From Fidelibacterota bacterium (GTDB lineage: Bacteria > Fidelibacterota > Marinisomatia > Marinisomatales > TCS56): 11,768 nt of DNA. The DNA is taken from positions 1 to 11,768 of the forward strand of contig JABMPO010000350.1 in assembly GCA_013203015.1 (NCBI GenBank), read 5' to 3'. The translations under genes and the position numbers were made by a program. Positions 1-6,333 of this stretch are shown here, in pieces (within the stretch, counting starts at the first letter, position 1; the number at the start of each line of letters is the position of its first letter). The notes beneath the pieces are model-generated. The model had not been told where the DNA came from. It saw nothing but the letters and a program-made list of their open reading frames with translations, and searched no databases.

Positions 1-1347
1 AGCAGGTTTGCAGATCCATTCCAGATTGGCAGAAAATTTACCACGATCTGTCCCGCTGTCAGAACGATAATACCAGGCTGATGCAATATCCAATCGCAGG
101 TAATTAGCGCTTCCCGATCCGGTTGAAATACTAAAACGCGGCGACAGATAGTACTCCGGCTTATCCCCACCGTTGATCCCAAGATTTCTCCCAATCGCCA
201 ATGACGTGTTCCAACCCTGTTCAATATCTTCAGTCCATTTCAACTGCTTAAAATTCCTGGTAGTGCTGTATTCGCTGGTGAAAAGTTCAAATTTGATACC
301 CACCAAACGATCATCATAAGTGGGTAATTGAAAAACTGCTGGTTTAAAAAATTCTTCGATGCCAGCCACATACCGTGTATTGCCTGGATACTCACGCCAG
401 TAACTGGATATGAAATAGACAGTATTAAACTTCAGATTAAGGCCGAATGAACGGGTATACGCGGCATAAATGCTGCTGATTTTCACATCCGGAAATTCAA
501 TTACGGAATTAGGCTCTCCAGTGGTAACTCCAGCAGGCATAGCTTCATTTTCCTGTTTATCAAACAGGTTAGCATCCCAGAAGATTCGATTTGTCCCGGT
601 CTGAGTACCGAATGAAATTTGATAACCGCTTCGATCAGTTTTTGATCGTAATGGTTTCAAAAGACTACCAGTGATCCCACGGCCTTCATCAGAGTGGTTG
701 ATCAATAAATAATATTTTAAACGGTCTTTTGAAAAAGATGGATTATAGTATTCCAGATTCAAATATGAATTCAGTATACTCTTGTGGTACGATAGAGATA
801 TGGTTTGCCCGGAACCTAAAATATTACTTTCCTTCAGGCCAAACCAATAGGCCCATTGACCGCCCAAGCGCTTGATGCTGCTTCCCGGTGTGGTTGACCA
901 CTGATCATAGACTACAATCTTTACGCTGGTCGACTCAGCCTCTTTCCGGAGGAAAATTTTAGCATCGGCTAAAAAAGACACCCGCCTTAGATTGCGTTCA
1001 CTTTCAATTAGTAGCTTTCTGGTAACAACATCCCCCGGTGAGAACAACAGTAAACGATTCACGGTAGCTTGCTTTGTTTTTACGTGTAACGAATTACCTA
1101 AATCATAAATATTTTGCTCCCATTTTGTTGCTATACGAGTGCCTTCAAAAGCATCTAATACTTCCACCTGGATTGAATCAATTACGGCCTGAAAACCATT
1201 TGGCAGATCGAAAACATTTACTTCTTCAATATTTTGCGAATAACTTAGCGTTCCAGTTATCAAAATAGTGATTAGTAGTAAACCAGACGTTCTGGCAATT
1301 TTCAGCCATCGGCCTAGATCATCAGTATGATAATAATAGTAATTCAT
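1..1347 (-). CDS. BamA/TamA-like outer-membrane protein with POTRA-like domain, partial (3' end outside window)
   Basis: The minus strand is open from an ATG at 1347-1345 to base 1, giving 449 codons with no stop; the C-terminus lies beyond the window. Residues 1-38 form a long N-terminus (MNYYYYHTDD, then W/K/R residues) and a hydrophobic stretch at about 22-35, ending in SYSQ, which reads as a signal peptide. Residues 98-147 match the POTRA pattern of Omp85 proteins: LLFSPGD at 100-106, ESERNLR at 115-121, then DAKI and a strand ending VKIVVYDQW. A second Omp85-style block, LKESNILGSGQ at 171-181, opens the membrane barrel, followed by alternating polar/hydrophobic strands; DDRLVGIKFEL (345-355) and EDIEQGW (373-379) are barrel-like too. 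Omp85 proteins insert or export proteins or lipids at the outer membrane; the cargo of this one is unknown. It has one recognisable POTRA, unlike BamA with five, so it is not the canonical assembly factor. No Shine-Dalgarno is visible. Family assignment is from motif recognition only. Confidence 0.8.
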   Translation of the reverse strand, partial: MNYYYYHTDDLGRWLKIARTSGLLLITILITGTLSYSQNIEEVNVFDLPNGFQAVIDSIQVEVLDAFEGTRIATKWEQNIYDLGNSLHVKTKQATVNRLLLFSPGDVVTRKLLIESERNLRRVSFLADAKIFLRKEAESTSVKIVVYDQWSTTPGSSIKRLGGQWAYWFGLKESNILGSGQTISLSYHKSILNSYLNLEYYNPSFSKDRLKYYLLINHSDEGRGITGSLLKPLRSKTDRSGYQISFGTQTGTNRIFWDANLFDKQENEAMPAGVTTGEPNSVIEFPDVKISSIYAAYTRSFGLNLKFNTVYFISSYWREYPGNTRYVAGIEEFFKPAVFQLPTYDDRLVGIKFELFTSEYSTTRNFKQLKWTEDIEQGWNTSLAIGRNLGINGGDKPEYYLSPRFSISTGSGSANYLRLDIASAWYYRSDSGTDRGKFSANLEWICKPA

Positions 1348-1525
1348 TGCGGAATATGTCAGGGGCAAATTATTTAATATTGAGTTGATTAGGAATTCCA
1401 TAAATGCATTTGCTCAATTTTTTCTGACTGGATTGGTAAACCCGGAGGTTCCTTCTAAAGATACTTGGTACAACAAGCTTCCAGTTTGTCGATAAAAACA
1501 TCACCCGATAGTGGTAGGTATTCAC

Positions 1526-1549
1526 TGAGTTGTTCGTTGAGTTGTTGTG
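1526..1549. repeat. Imperfect 12-bp direct tandem repeat
   Basis: Two adjacent copies of TGAGTTGTT plus three more bases occur at 1526-1537 and 1538-1549 (the first ends CGT, the second GTG). It lies just upstream of and partly overlaps the candidate promoter. It may be a binding site for a regulator, slippage in a decaying sequence, or chance; two short copies are weak evidence. Confidence 0.4.
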
Positions 1550-1573
1550 ACTACTAAATTGACTTTGTATAGT
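1545..1573 (+). promoter_or_regulatory. Candidate sigma70-type promoter for the small outer-membrane barrel gene
   Basis: TTGTGA at 1545-1550 (four of six matches to TTGACA) and TATAGT at 1568-1573 (five of six to TATAAT) are separated by 17 bases, pointing rightward. Initiation would fall near 1580, leaving a leader of about 115-130 bases before the coding start. The score is only moderate, the region is AT-rich so chance matches are likely, and some FCB bacteria use a different housekeeping promoter consensus. Confidence 0.3.
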
Positions 1574-1578
1574 GTGGG

Positions 1579-1601
1579 CACCACTTGCTGGTGTTTTTTT
1601 T
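1579..1601 (+). terminator. Hairpin plus T8, terminator-like, with no upstream plus-strand gene
   Basis: CACCA (1579-1583) pairs with TGGTG (1589-1593) around the loop CTTGC, and eight T follow directly at 1594-1601. The stem can be lengthened only by G-U wobbles, so it is short for an intrinsic terminator. It points rightward, yet no rightward gene ends before it in the window. It could be a weak terminator blocking antisense read-through from within the leftward gene, part of the leader of the gene at 1693, or chance. Confidence 0.35.
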
Positions 1602-1692
1602 ATAACGATTCTCGCAATATGATTAAATTCTACTGATGAATGGTCTAGATTACAAGATTTTAGATTGCCCAATAATTCAGTATAAATATTAG

Positions 1693-2340
1693 TTGGGGAT
1701 TAATGATTTGAGGTTAATTGGACTCACAATGTTCTTACTATTTATTCCTCATTCATTTCTATATAGTGAAATTGGGGTAAGATTTGGTACAAATATAACA
1801 AATCAATCCTGGGAGTATTCTGAATTAGATTTGAATCGCAATTTTGAAAATAGATTCGGACCCAATATCGGAGTCAATTACAAAATTCTAGAATTAAATT
1901 ATTTTGATTTATATGCAGATGTATCTTATTGCCAAATGCGTACAAGTGAAAAAATGAAAGGGACTTTGGTCTGGCAAAATCAACAAGGCTATATAGATGC
2001 AGATGTCATAACATTAAAAAATGAATTTGATTTTATCTCATTTGCTTTGCTCGCTCATTTAAAGCCATTCCAAACTAAATTGAACCCGTATTTATGTTTT
2101 GGACCAAGGGTTGATTATTTACATGATAAACATTCAAACTACAACAGCATCGTAATTAAGAATTTTAACAATTACGTATACGGTATTGTAATTGGAGTTG
2201 GATTTGAAATTCATGCTTATAAGTCAAGTTCTGTAGTAATCGAATCTACAGTTAATACTGATGTATCTTATCTATATAATACTGATCAATTATCTGTTAA
2301 GAAAAGTTCTTATAATTTAGTTGTCGGTTACAATTTATAA
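1693..2340 (+). CDS. Small exported outer-membrane beta-barrel protein, function unknown
   Basis: The frame encodes up to 215 residues. The first possible start is TTG at 1693. A second TTG at 1708 is the more likely start: it follows GGGG at 1695-1698 with nine bases between and gives a compact signal peptide (RLIGLTMFLLFIPHSFLYS, with Arg at position 2). An in-frame ATG at 1729 would cut the signal peptide short. The mature part is rich in Tyr, Asn and Phe and made of alternating strands and polar turns, such as EIGVRFGTNI (26-35), LNPYLCFGPRV (130-140) and YGIVIGVGFEIHAY (163-176), ending in YNLVVGYNL. This resembles the small eight-strand OmpA/PorT-like barrels common in Bacteroidota and relatives, though I cannot name a specific family. 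Codon use is more AT-rich than its neighbours: by hand count, bases 1861-1920 hold 15 G+C of 60, against 28 of 60 at 2701-2760. It stands alone, divergent from the POTRA-barrel gene. Confidence 0.7.
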   Translation: MGINDLRLIGLTMFLLFIPHSFLYSEIGVRFGTNITNQSWEYSELDLNRNFENRFGPNIGVNYKILELNYFDLYADVSYCQMRTSEKMKGTLVWQNQQGYIDADVITLKNEFDFISFALLAHLKPFQTKLNPYLCFGPRVDYLHDKHSNYNSIVIKNFNNYVYGIVIGVGFEIHAYKSSSVVIESTVNTDVSYLYNTDQLSVKKSSYNLVVGYNL

Positions 2341-2406
2341 ACTGAGGCAAAAGAGATAATCATTACCCCCAACATTCAATGCACCCGGACCCAAAATGCA
2401 AGTAGT

Positions 2407-2426
2407 TTACTTTCAATAAAAAGTAA
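2407..2426. repeat. Perfect inverted repeat directly upstream of a start codon
   Basis: TTACTTT (2407-2413) and AAAGTAA (2420-2426) are exact reverse complements with a six-base spacer, ending two bases before the ATG at 2429. It covers the place where a ribosome site should be, and no clear Shine-Dalgarno exists there. It could act as an operator half-site pair or as a weak mRNA hairpin over the start. The arms are AT-rich and short, so chance is possible. Confidence 0.35.
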
Positions 2427-2428
2427 TT

Positions 2429-3709
2429 ATGGCTCATAACACAATCAAATCCGGTTATTCCGCTCTAGTAGACCGGTTGAATCTTCATCCGCAAGGCGCT
2501 CCCCCTTCTGCACTATTATTCAAAATATTGAAAATGTTATTTAGTGAAAAAGAGGCTCACCTGGTTTCAAACCTGCCTATCAAACCATTCACCGCAAAAA
2601 AAGCCAGCCGCATCTGGAAAATGGATCTGACCAGTACTCAAAATGTACTGGATGAATTAGCTGGTCGCGCTATCTTGGTTGACATGGAACAGAATGGAGC
2701 GTCAGTTTATGCATTACCGCCACCCATGGCCGGTTTTTTCGAGTTCTCTTTAATGCGTGTGCGGCATGATATTGATCAAAAGATATTAAGCGAACTGTTT
2801 TATGAATATCTGAACGTGGAAGAAGATTTCATCAGGGATTTATTTACCCGGGGCGACACACAACTGGGACGAACCTTTGTCAATGAACCTGCCCTATCCA
2901 TAGAAAATGCATTGCATGTGCTTGATTATGAGCGGGCATCTGAAGTAATAATTAATGCTACTCATCGGGGTATTGGTATATGTTACTGCCGTCATAAGAT
3001 GCAGCACCTGGACCGAGCCTGTGATGCGCTACAGGAAATATGTATGACATTTAACACTACTGCAGCGTCGCTGATTAAGCATGGCTGTGCCCGGTCCATA
3101 GACAAAGACGAATGCCTTGATTTATTACAGGTAGCATATGAGCATAATTTGGTACAATTCGGTGAAAATGTCAGGGAACAAGTAAATTTTATTTGCAACT
3201 GCTGTGGTTGTTGCTGCGAGGCTCTGATCACCGCCCGGCGTTTTGCAATTATGAATCCCGTCCATACAACCAACTTCATTCCGGTTGTGACCGAATCTGA
3301 TTGCAATGGCTGTGGCAAATGTGTAGCAGCCTGCCCAGTGGAAGCAATGACTTTGGTTTCGGCCAACGACCCGATCAAGCCCAAAATGAAAGTGGCAAAG
3401 TTGAATGAAGATATCTGCCTGGGATGCGGTGTTTGTCTCAGAACTTGTGCAAAGGACAGTATTCACCTGAAATCACGACTAAAGCGGGTCATCACTCCTT
3501 TGAATGGAACACATCGGGCGGTTCTGATGGCCATTGAACGAGGTAAATTACAGAATCTGATTTTCGACAATCAGGTTTTATGGAGCCATCGAGCCATGGC
3601 TGGTGTTTTAGGGGTCATTTTGAAGCTCCCCCCGATCAAGCAAGCTCTTGCAAATCAGCAGGTGAAATCGCGCTATCTGGAAGCCCTGATTAATTACACA
3701 GAAAGTTAA
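2429..3709 (+). CDS. Winged-helix-like, cysteine-rich 2[4Fe-4S] ferredoxin-domain protein
   Basis: The 426-residue protein has no signal peptide or membrane segment, so it is cytoplasmic. Residues about 28-105 look like a winged helix: helices around FKILKMLF and STQNVLDELAGRAILV, then a wing-like strand pair before GFFEFSLMR. The middle carries CYC at 185-187, further cysteines at 198, 205, 220 and 229, and a dense CNCCGCCC at 256-263. Two classical ferredoxin motifs follow: C292-x2-C295-x2-C298-x3-C302-P, and C330-x2-C333-x2-C336-x3-C340, the second with Ala where Pro is usual. The layout matches a family of uncharacterised ferredoxin-type proteins found in anaerobes and FCB bacteria; I know no established function for it. 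It may be an electron-transfer partner or redox sensor. The N-terminal fold is an inference from pattern. It starts a same-strand run with the next two genes, 53 and 90 bases apart, too loose to be sure of an operon. Confidence 0.8.
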   Translation: MAHNTIKSGYSALVDRLNLHPQGAPPSALLFKILKMLFSEKEAHLVSNLPIKPFTAKKASRIWKMDLTSTQNVLDELAGRAILVDMEQNGASVYALPPPMAGFFEFSLMRVRHDIDQKILSELFYEYLNVEEDFIRDLFTRGDTQLGRTFVNEPALSIENALHVLDYERASEVIINATHRGIGICYCRHKMQHLDRACDALQEICMTFNTTAASLIKHGCARSIDKDECLDLLQVAYEHNLVQFGENVREQVNFICNCCGCCCEALITARRFAIMNPVHTTNFIPVVTESDCNGCGKCVAACPVEAMTLVSANDPIKPKMKVAKLNEDICLGCGVCLRTCAKDSIHLKSRLKRVITPLNGTHRAVLMAIERGKLQNLIFDNQVLWSHRAMAGVLGVILKLPPIKQALANQQVKSRYLEALINYTES

Positions 3710-3762
3710 CTTGATCTTCCGTGTTAGTTAAAAATACCAATTCATAATTCACGAGTAGATAA

Positions 3763-4572
3763 ATGCGATCAAATATTATATTCATTCTGGCTGCAATTCT
3801 CTCATTCAATCCCGCATTTCCACAGCAACCCGAATATGATGGCAATGTAATAAAAGTAATGACGTTCAATATTCTACATGGCGCTACTCTGAATCGCGAT
3901 AATAATTTAACCCTAATTGCAAAAGTCATTAACGATGCCAGTCCGGACCTGGTGGCTTTGCAGGAAGTTGATTATAAAACCAACCGAGTAAACAATATTG
4001 ACCTCATTGCAGAACTGGGTCGACAGACCAACATGGTTTCCATCTTTGCTAAAGCCATGGATTACGATAGCGGAGAATACGGTGTTGGTATATTATCAAA
4101 GACTACCTTTTTGTCGTCACGAAATGTAGCTCAGCCTTTTACTGCCGGAAATGAGCCCAGAACCGCTCTGGAAATAACAACTATTCTGGCTTCCGGTGAT
4201 ACAATATCGTTTATCAGCACTCATTTAAATCATTTGATGGAAGGTATTGACCGCCAGGCTCAGACAGCCCGGATAAATGAGATATTACCGGCCAACCGCT
4301 ACCCTACGATATTAGCTGGAGATTTAAATGATGTCATCGGCAGTCCCACGATTAACCTGATCGAGACTAAATGGACTTTGGCTTGCGACAGGGAAAATCC
4401 CCAACCAACCTACCCTTCTAATAAGCCTGATCGGAAAATTGATTATGTGGCCTATTATCCGCCCAAGTATTGGAAGGTCATTGAGCATACTGTTATCCAG
4501 GATTCAATTGCATCGGATCATTGCGCTTATTCGGTAATTTTAGAACTGCTCAAATCTCCGGCTGAAAATTGA
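3763..4572 (+). CDS. Exported endonuclease/exonuclease/phosphatase-family hydrolase
   Basis: This 269-residue protein begins with a signal peptide (hydrophobic IIFILAAILSF, cleavage probably near residue 20-22; no lipobox Cys), so it acts in the periplasm or outside. The rest is an EEP-fold metal-dependent phosphoesterase: MTFNILHG (33-40, with Asn36), LQEVD (66-70, with the metal-ligand Glu68), GEYGVGILS (104-112), EPRT (131-134), STHLNH (152-157, with the probable catalytic His154), GDLND (186-190, with Asp187 and Asn189), KIDYV (225-229) and the terminal SDH (251-253). All expected catalytic positions are present, so it should be active. The fold covers DNases, sphingomyelinases, inositol phosphatases and others; the short length and export resemble bacterial secreted EEP proteins with unassigned substrate. 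The upstream sequence GAGTAG before the ATG is at best a weak ribosome site. Confidence 0.85.
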   Translation: MRSNIIFILAAILSFNPAFPQQPEYDGNVIKVMTFNILHGATLNRDNNLTLIAKVINDASPDLVALQEVDYKTNRVNNIDLIAELGRQTNMVSIFAKAMDYDSGEYGVGILSKTTFLSSRNVAQPFTAGNEPRTALEITTILASGDTISFISTHLNHLMEGIDRQAQTARINEILPANRYPTILAGDLNDVIGSPTINLIETKWTLACDRENPQPTYPSNKPDRKIDYVAYYPPKYWKVIEHTVIQDSIASDHCAYSVILELLKSPAEN

Positions 4573-4662
4573 TATCAGGTTAAGAATTTTTGCATAATCC
4601 CACTTCCATTTCCTAGTACTTATCGATAACATTGGAGCAATTAAACATCCAATAATTTCGAC

Positions 4663-5802
4663 ATGTATCTTTATCAGGAAAATCAAACTTATTTTGCCCA
4701 GGTAGCCGAAGACATAAAACCGCTGGCGATTGTAGAATTGGAATCGCTTGGCGCTACCAATCTGCGACCTAGATTTCGTGGAATCGCTTTTACCGCCACC
4801 ACAGCTGTATTGTACGCTATCAACTATAATTCCCGATTGGTTAACCGGGTGCTGGCGCCAATTCTATATTTCAACTGTCATTCTGATAAATATCTGTATC
4901 GGCGCGCCTCAGAGCTGCACTGGGAAGATTTCCTGTCTAACACCAACACCTTCGCGGTTACTGCTACCGTGGCACAAAGTGCTATTAAACACTCCAAATT
5001 TGCCGCTCTGCGCTTAAAAGATGCCATTGCCGATTATTTCCGCGCACGCACTAATCAACGCCCGTCAGTCGATACCAGAGAGCCTGATTTGTGGATAAAT
5101 CTGCATATAGAGAATAATCAAGCAACGATCAGCATCGACACTTCCGGCGGATCCCTGCACAGGCGCGGCTATCGACTAAATTCGGTTGCAGCTCCAATGA
5201 TTGAAACGCTGGCCGCGGCACTGATTAACCAGATCGATTGGGATAAACAAACGCCAATTGTCGATCCTTTTTGTGGCAGCGGTACATTACTTTGTGAAGC
5301 TTACCTATATGCAACCGGTACTCCTACCGGCAGCCTGCGAAAAAGATTTGGACTGGAACAATTACCTGACTTTGATCCTGAACTCTGGCAACAAATGAAA
5401 TCTACATACAATGAGCAAATCCAACCCCTTTCCCCCAACTTGATCAGCGGCAGTGACCGTTCCGCAACAGCGGTTGAAGCCGCCCGGAAAAACTGCTCGT
5501 TAATAGTACACCACAAAGAAATCTCGATTAATGAACAAGATGTTTTTGATATTCCTGCCATCAACGATAAAATAATTATCAGCAATCCACCCTACGGTAT
5601 CAGACTTGAGAATTCCAATGATTTAGGAAAGTTTTACCAGCGTCTTGGTGATTTTTTGAAACAACGCTGTAGCGGTTCAACCGCATATATCTATTTTGGC
5701 GATCGCCAGTATATTAAGAAAATCGGTTTGCATCCTAGCTGGAAAAAGGCTTTTAATAATGGTGGGTTAGATGGGCGACTCGCCAAATATGTTCTATACT
5801 AA
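4663..5802 (+). CDS. rlmL: THUMP-domain 23S rRNA (guanine-N2)-methyltransferase, RlmL/YpsC type
   Basis: The 379-residue protein matches the stand-alone RlmL form (B. subtilis YpsC size), which places an N2-methyl group on a guanine of 23S rRNA (G2445 in E. coli) using S-adenosylmethionine. In E. coli the same unit is the front half of the RlmKL fusion; here the RlmK half is absent. The N-terminus (YFAQVAEDIKPLAIVELESLGA) is the usual ferredoxin-like entry, followed by a THUMP RNA-binding domain at about 55-160. The Rossmann methyltransferase begins near SLHRRGYR (164-171) with SAM motif I DPFCGSGT (201-208), GSDR (263-266) and catalytic motif IV NPPYG (308-312). The C-terminus LDGRLAKYVLY is typical. 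A related tRNA m2G6 methyltransferase (TrmN/Trm14) shares this architecture and is not excluded. A ribosome site is not obvious before the ATG. Confidence 0.85.
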   Translation: MYLYQENQTYFAQVAEDIKPLAIVELESLGATNLRPRFRGIAFTATTAVLYAINYNSRLVNRVLAPILYFNCHSDKYLYRRASELHWEDFLSNTNTFAVTATVAQSAIKHSKFAALRLKDAIADYFRARTNQRPSVDTREPDLWINLHIENNQATISIDTSGGSLHRRGYRLNSVAAPMIETLAAALINQIDWDKQTPIVDPFCGSGTLLCEAYLYATGTPTGSLRKRFGLEQLPDFDPELWQQMKSTYNEQIQPLSPNLISGSDRSATAVEAARKNCSLIVHHKEISINEQDVFDIPAINDKIIISNPPYGIRLENSNDLGKFYQRLGDFLKQRCSGSTAYIYFGDRQYIKKIGLHPSWKKAFNNGGLDGRLAKYVLY

Positions 5803-5838
5803 ATATTTCCTTCTCAGCCGGAAAATGGATTTGATAAA

Positions 5839-5879
5839 TTGAGTCTACACGGCTTCAGCCTAAAGGCTGATATTCTCAA
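5839..5879. terminator. Nested hairpin between convergent genes (terminator or REP-like)
   Basis: The inner stem TCAGCC (5855-5860) pairs with GGCTGA (5865-5870) around the loop TAAA. An outer pair TTGAG (5839-5843) and CTCAA (5875-5879) encloses it. It sits midway between the end of the methyltransferase gene on the plus strand and the end of the epimerase gene on the minus strand, so it could serve as a shared transcript end in both directions. There is no T run after it on either strand, which argues against a classic intrinsic terminator. The GGCTTCAGCC/GGCTGA composition resembles short REP-type intergenic palindromes. Confidence 0.45.
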
Positions 5880-5901
5880 CTAAACCATAAGGAAATCTGA
5901 T

Positions 5902-6306
5902 TCAGGGTTTTTGAGCCAGTTCGACTAAGATGCCCCCGGTTGATCGTGGATGGATAAATGCAATTAGAAAACCCTCGGCACCGACTCGCGGTTCATTGTC
6001 AATTAATTCTATCCCAGCTTCTTTCAGTTCCGCCAGCGCTGTGGTAATATCCTCAACAGCGAGACAAATGTGGTGAATGCCCGGTCCCTTTTTATTAATA
6101 TATCTGGCAATGGGAGAATTCTCATCCAATGCTTCCAGTAATTCTATTTTCCCTTGTCCGGTATCATAGATATCGGTCTTTACACCCTGCTCAGAAATTA
6201 CTTCCGAAGATTTATCAGTGATGCCAAGAATAGTTTGCCAGAAATCAGATTTGGATTCAATCTCCACCTGGGCGATGCCAACGTGTTCGATCCCGGTAAT
6301 CTTCAT
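5902..6306 (-). CDS. mce: Methylmalonyl-CoA epimerase
   Basis: The 134-residue protein is full length for this family. It interconverts (S)- and (R)-methylmalonyl-CoA, linking propionyl-CoA carboxylation to the B12-dependent mutase and succinyl-CoA. It belongs to the VOC fold with two paired beta-alpha-beta-beta-beta units. The expected metal ligands are visible: His8 in GIEHVGIA, Glu55 in KIELLEAL, His78/His79 in GPGIHHICLAV, and Glu129 in GILVELA. ENSPIARYINKKG (62-74) is also characteristic. It is the last gene of the minus-strand train, 27 bases after the enoyl-CoA hydratase. No Shine-Dalgarno precedes the ATG (the sequence is A/T-only next to it), so it may rely on read-through ribosomes from upstream. 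The partner mutase and carboxylase are not in the window. Confidence 0.92.
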   Translation of the reverse strand: MKITGIEHVGIAQVEIESKSDFWQTILGITDKSSEVISEQGVKTDIYDTGQGKIELLEALDENSPIARYINKKGPGIHHICLAVEDITTALAELKEAGIELIDNEPRVGAEGFLIAFIHPRSTGGILVELAQKP

Positions 6307-6333
6307 AATATTTTTTTAACCATAGAATATTTT

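Larger units (their letters stand above)
1348..1692. other. Gene-free divergent spacer, AT-rich
   Basis: These 345 bases separate two divergently oriented outer-membrane genes and should hold both promoters. I see no convincing gene. A 100-codon minus frame at 1672-1370 begins at TTG, has no ribosome site and reads as low-complexity sequence. A second minus frame at 1550-1455 spells a more protein-like stretch (QQLNEQLSEYLPLSGDV then FIDKLEACC) between two adjacent stops and a TAG, so a decayed gene remnant is possible but unproven. The spacer also holds an imperfect 12-base tandem repeat near 1526-1549, a promoter-like pair at 1545-1573 and a hairpin with a T run at 1579-1601, described separately. 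Confidence 0.6.

Noticed and set aside
1074..1268. 64-codon plus-strand open frame
   Set aside because: It lies wholly inside the POTRA-barrel gene on the other strand, which has clear family motifs; shadow frame.
1526..1549. Short tandem repeat as a CRISPR or iteron array
   Set aside because: Only two imperfect 12-base copies with no spacers and no replication or Cas gene nearby.
1370..1672. 100-codon minus-strand open frame in the spacer
   Set aside because: It begins at TTG with no ribosome site, has low-complexity Ser/Asn-rich content and no recognisable motif; treated as spacer, possibly containing a remnant.
2992..3466. Two long minus-strand open frames (3384-2992 and 3466-3125)
   Set aside because: Both are antisense to the cysteine-rich ferredoxin gene and show no family pattern; they arise from its codon composition.
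3706..3731. TTAACT/AGTTAA inverted repeat at the end of the ferredoxin gene followed by an A run
   Set aside because: Six AT-rich pairs across a 14-base loop with no T tract; too weak to call a terminator.
5295..5585. Minus-strand open frame inside the methyltransferase gene
   Set aside because: Antisense shadow of a gene with intact SAM and NPPY motifs.
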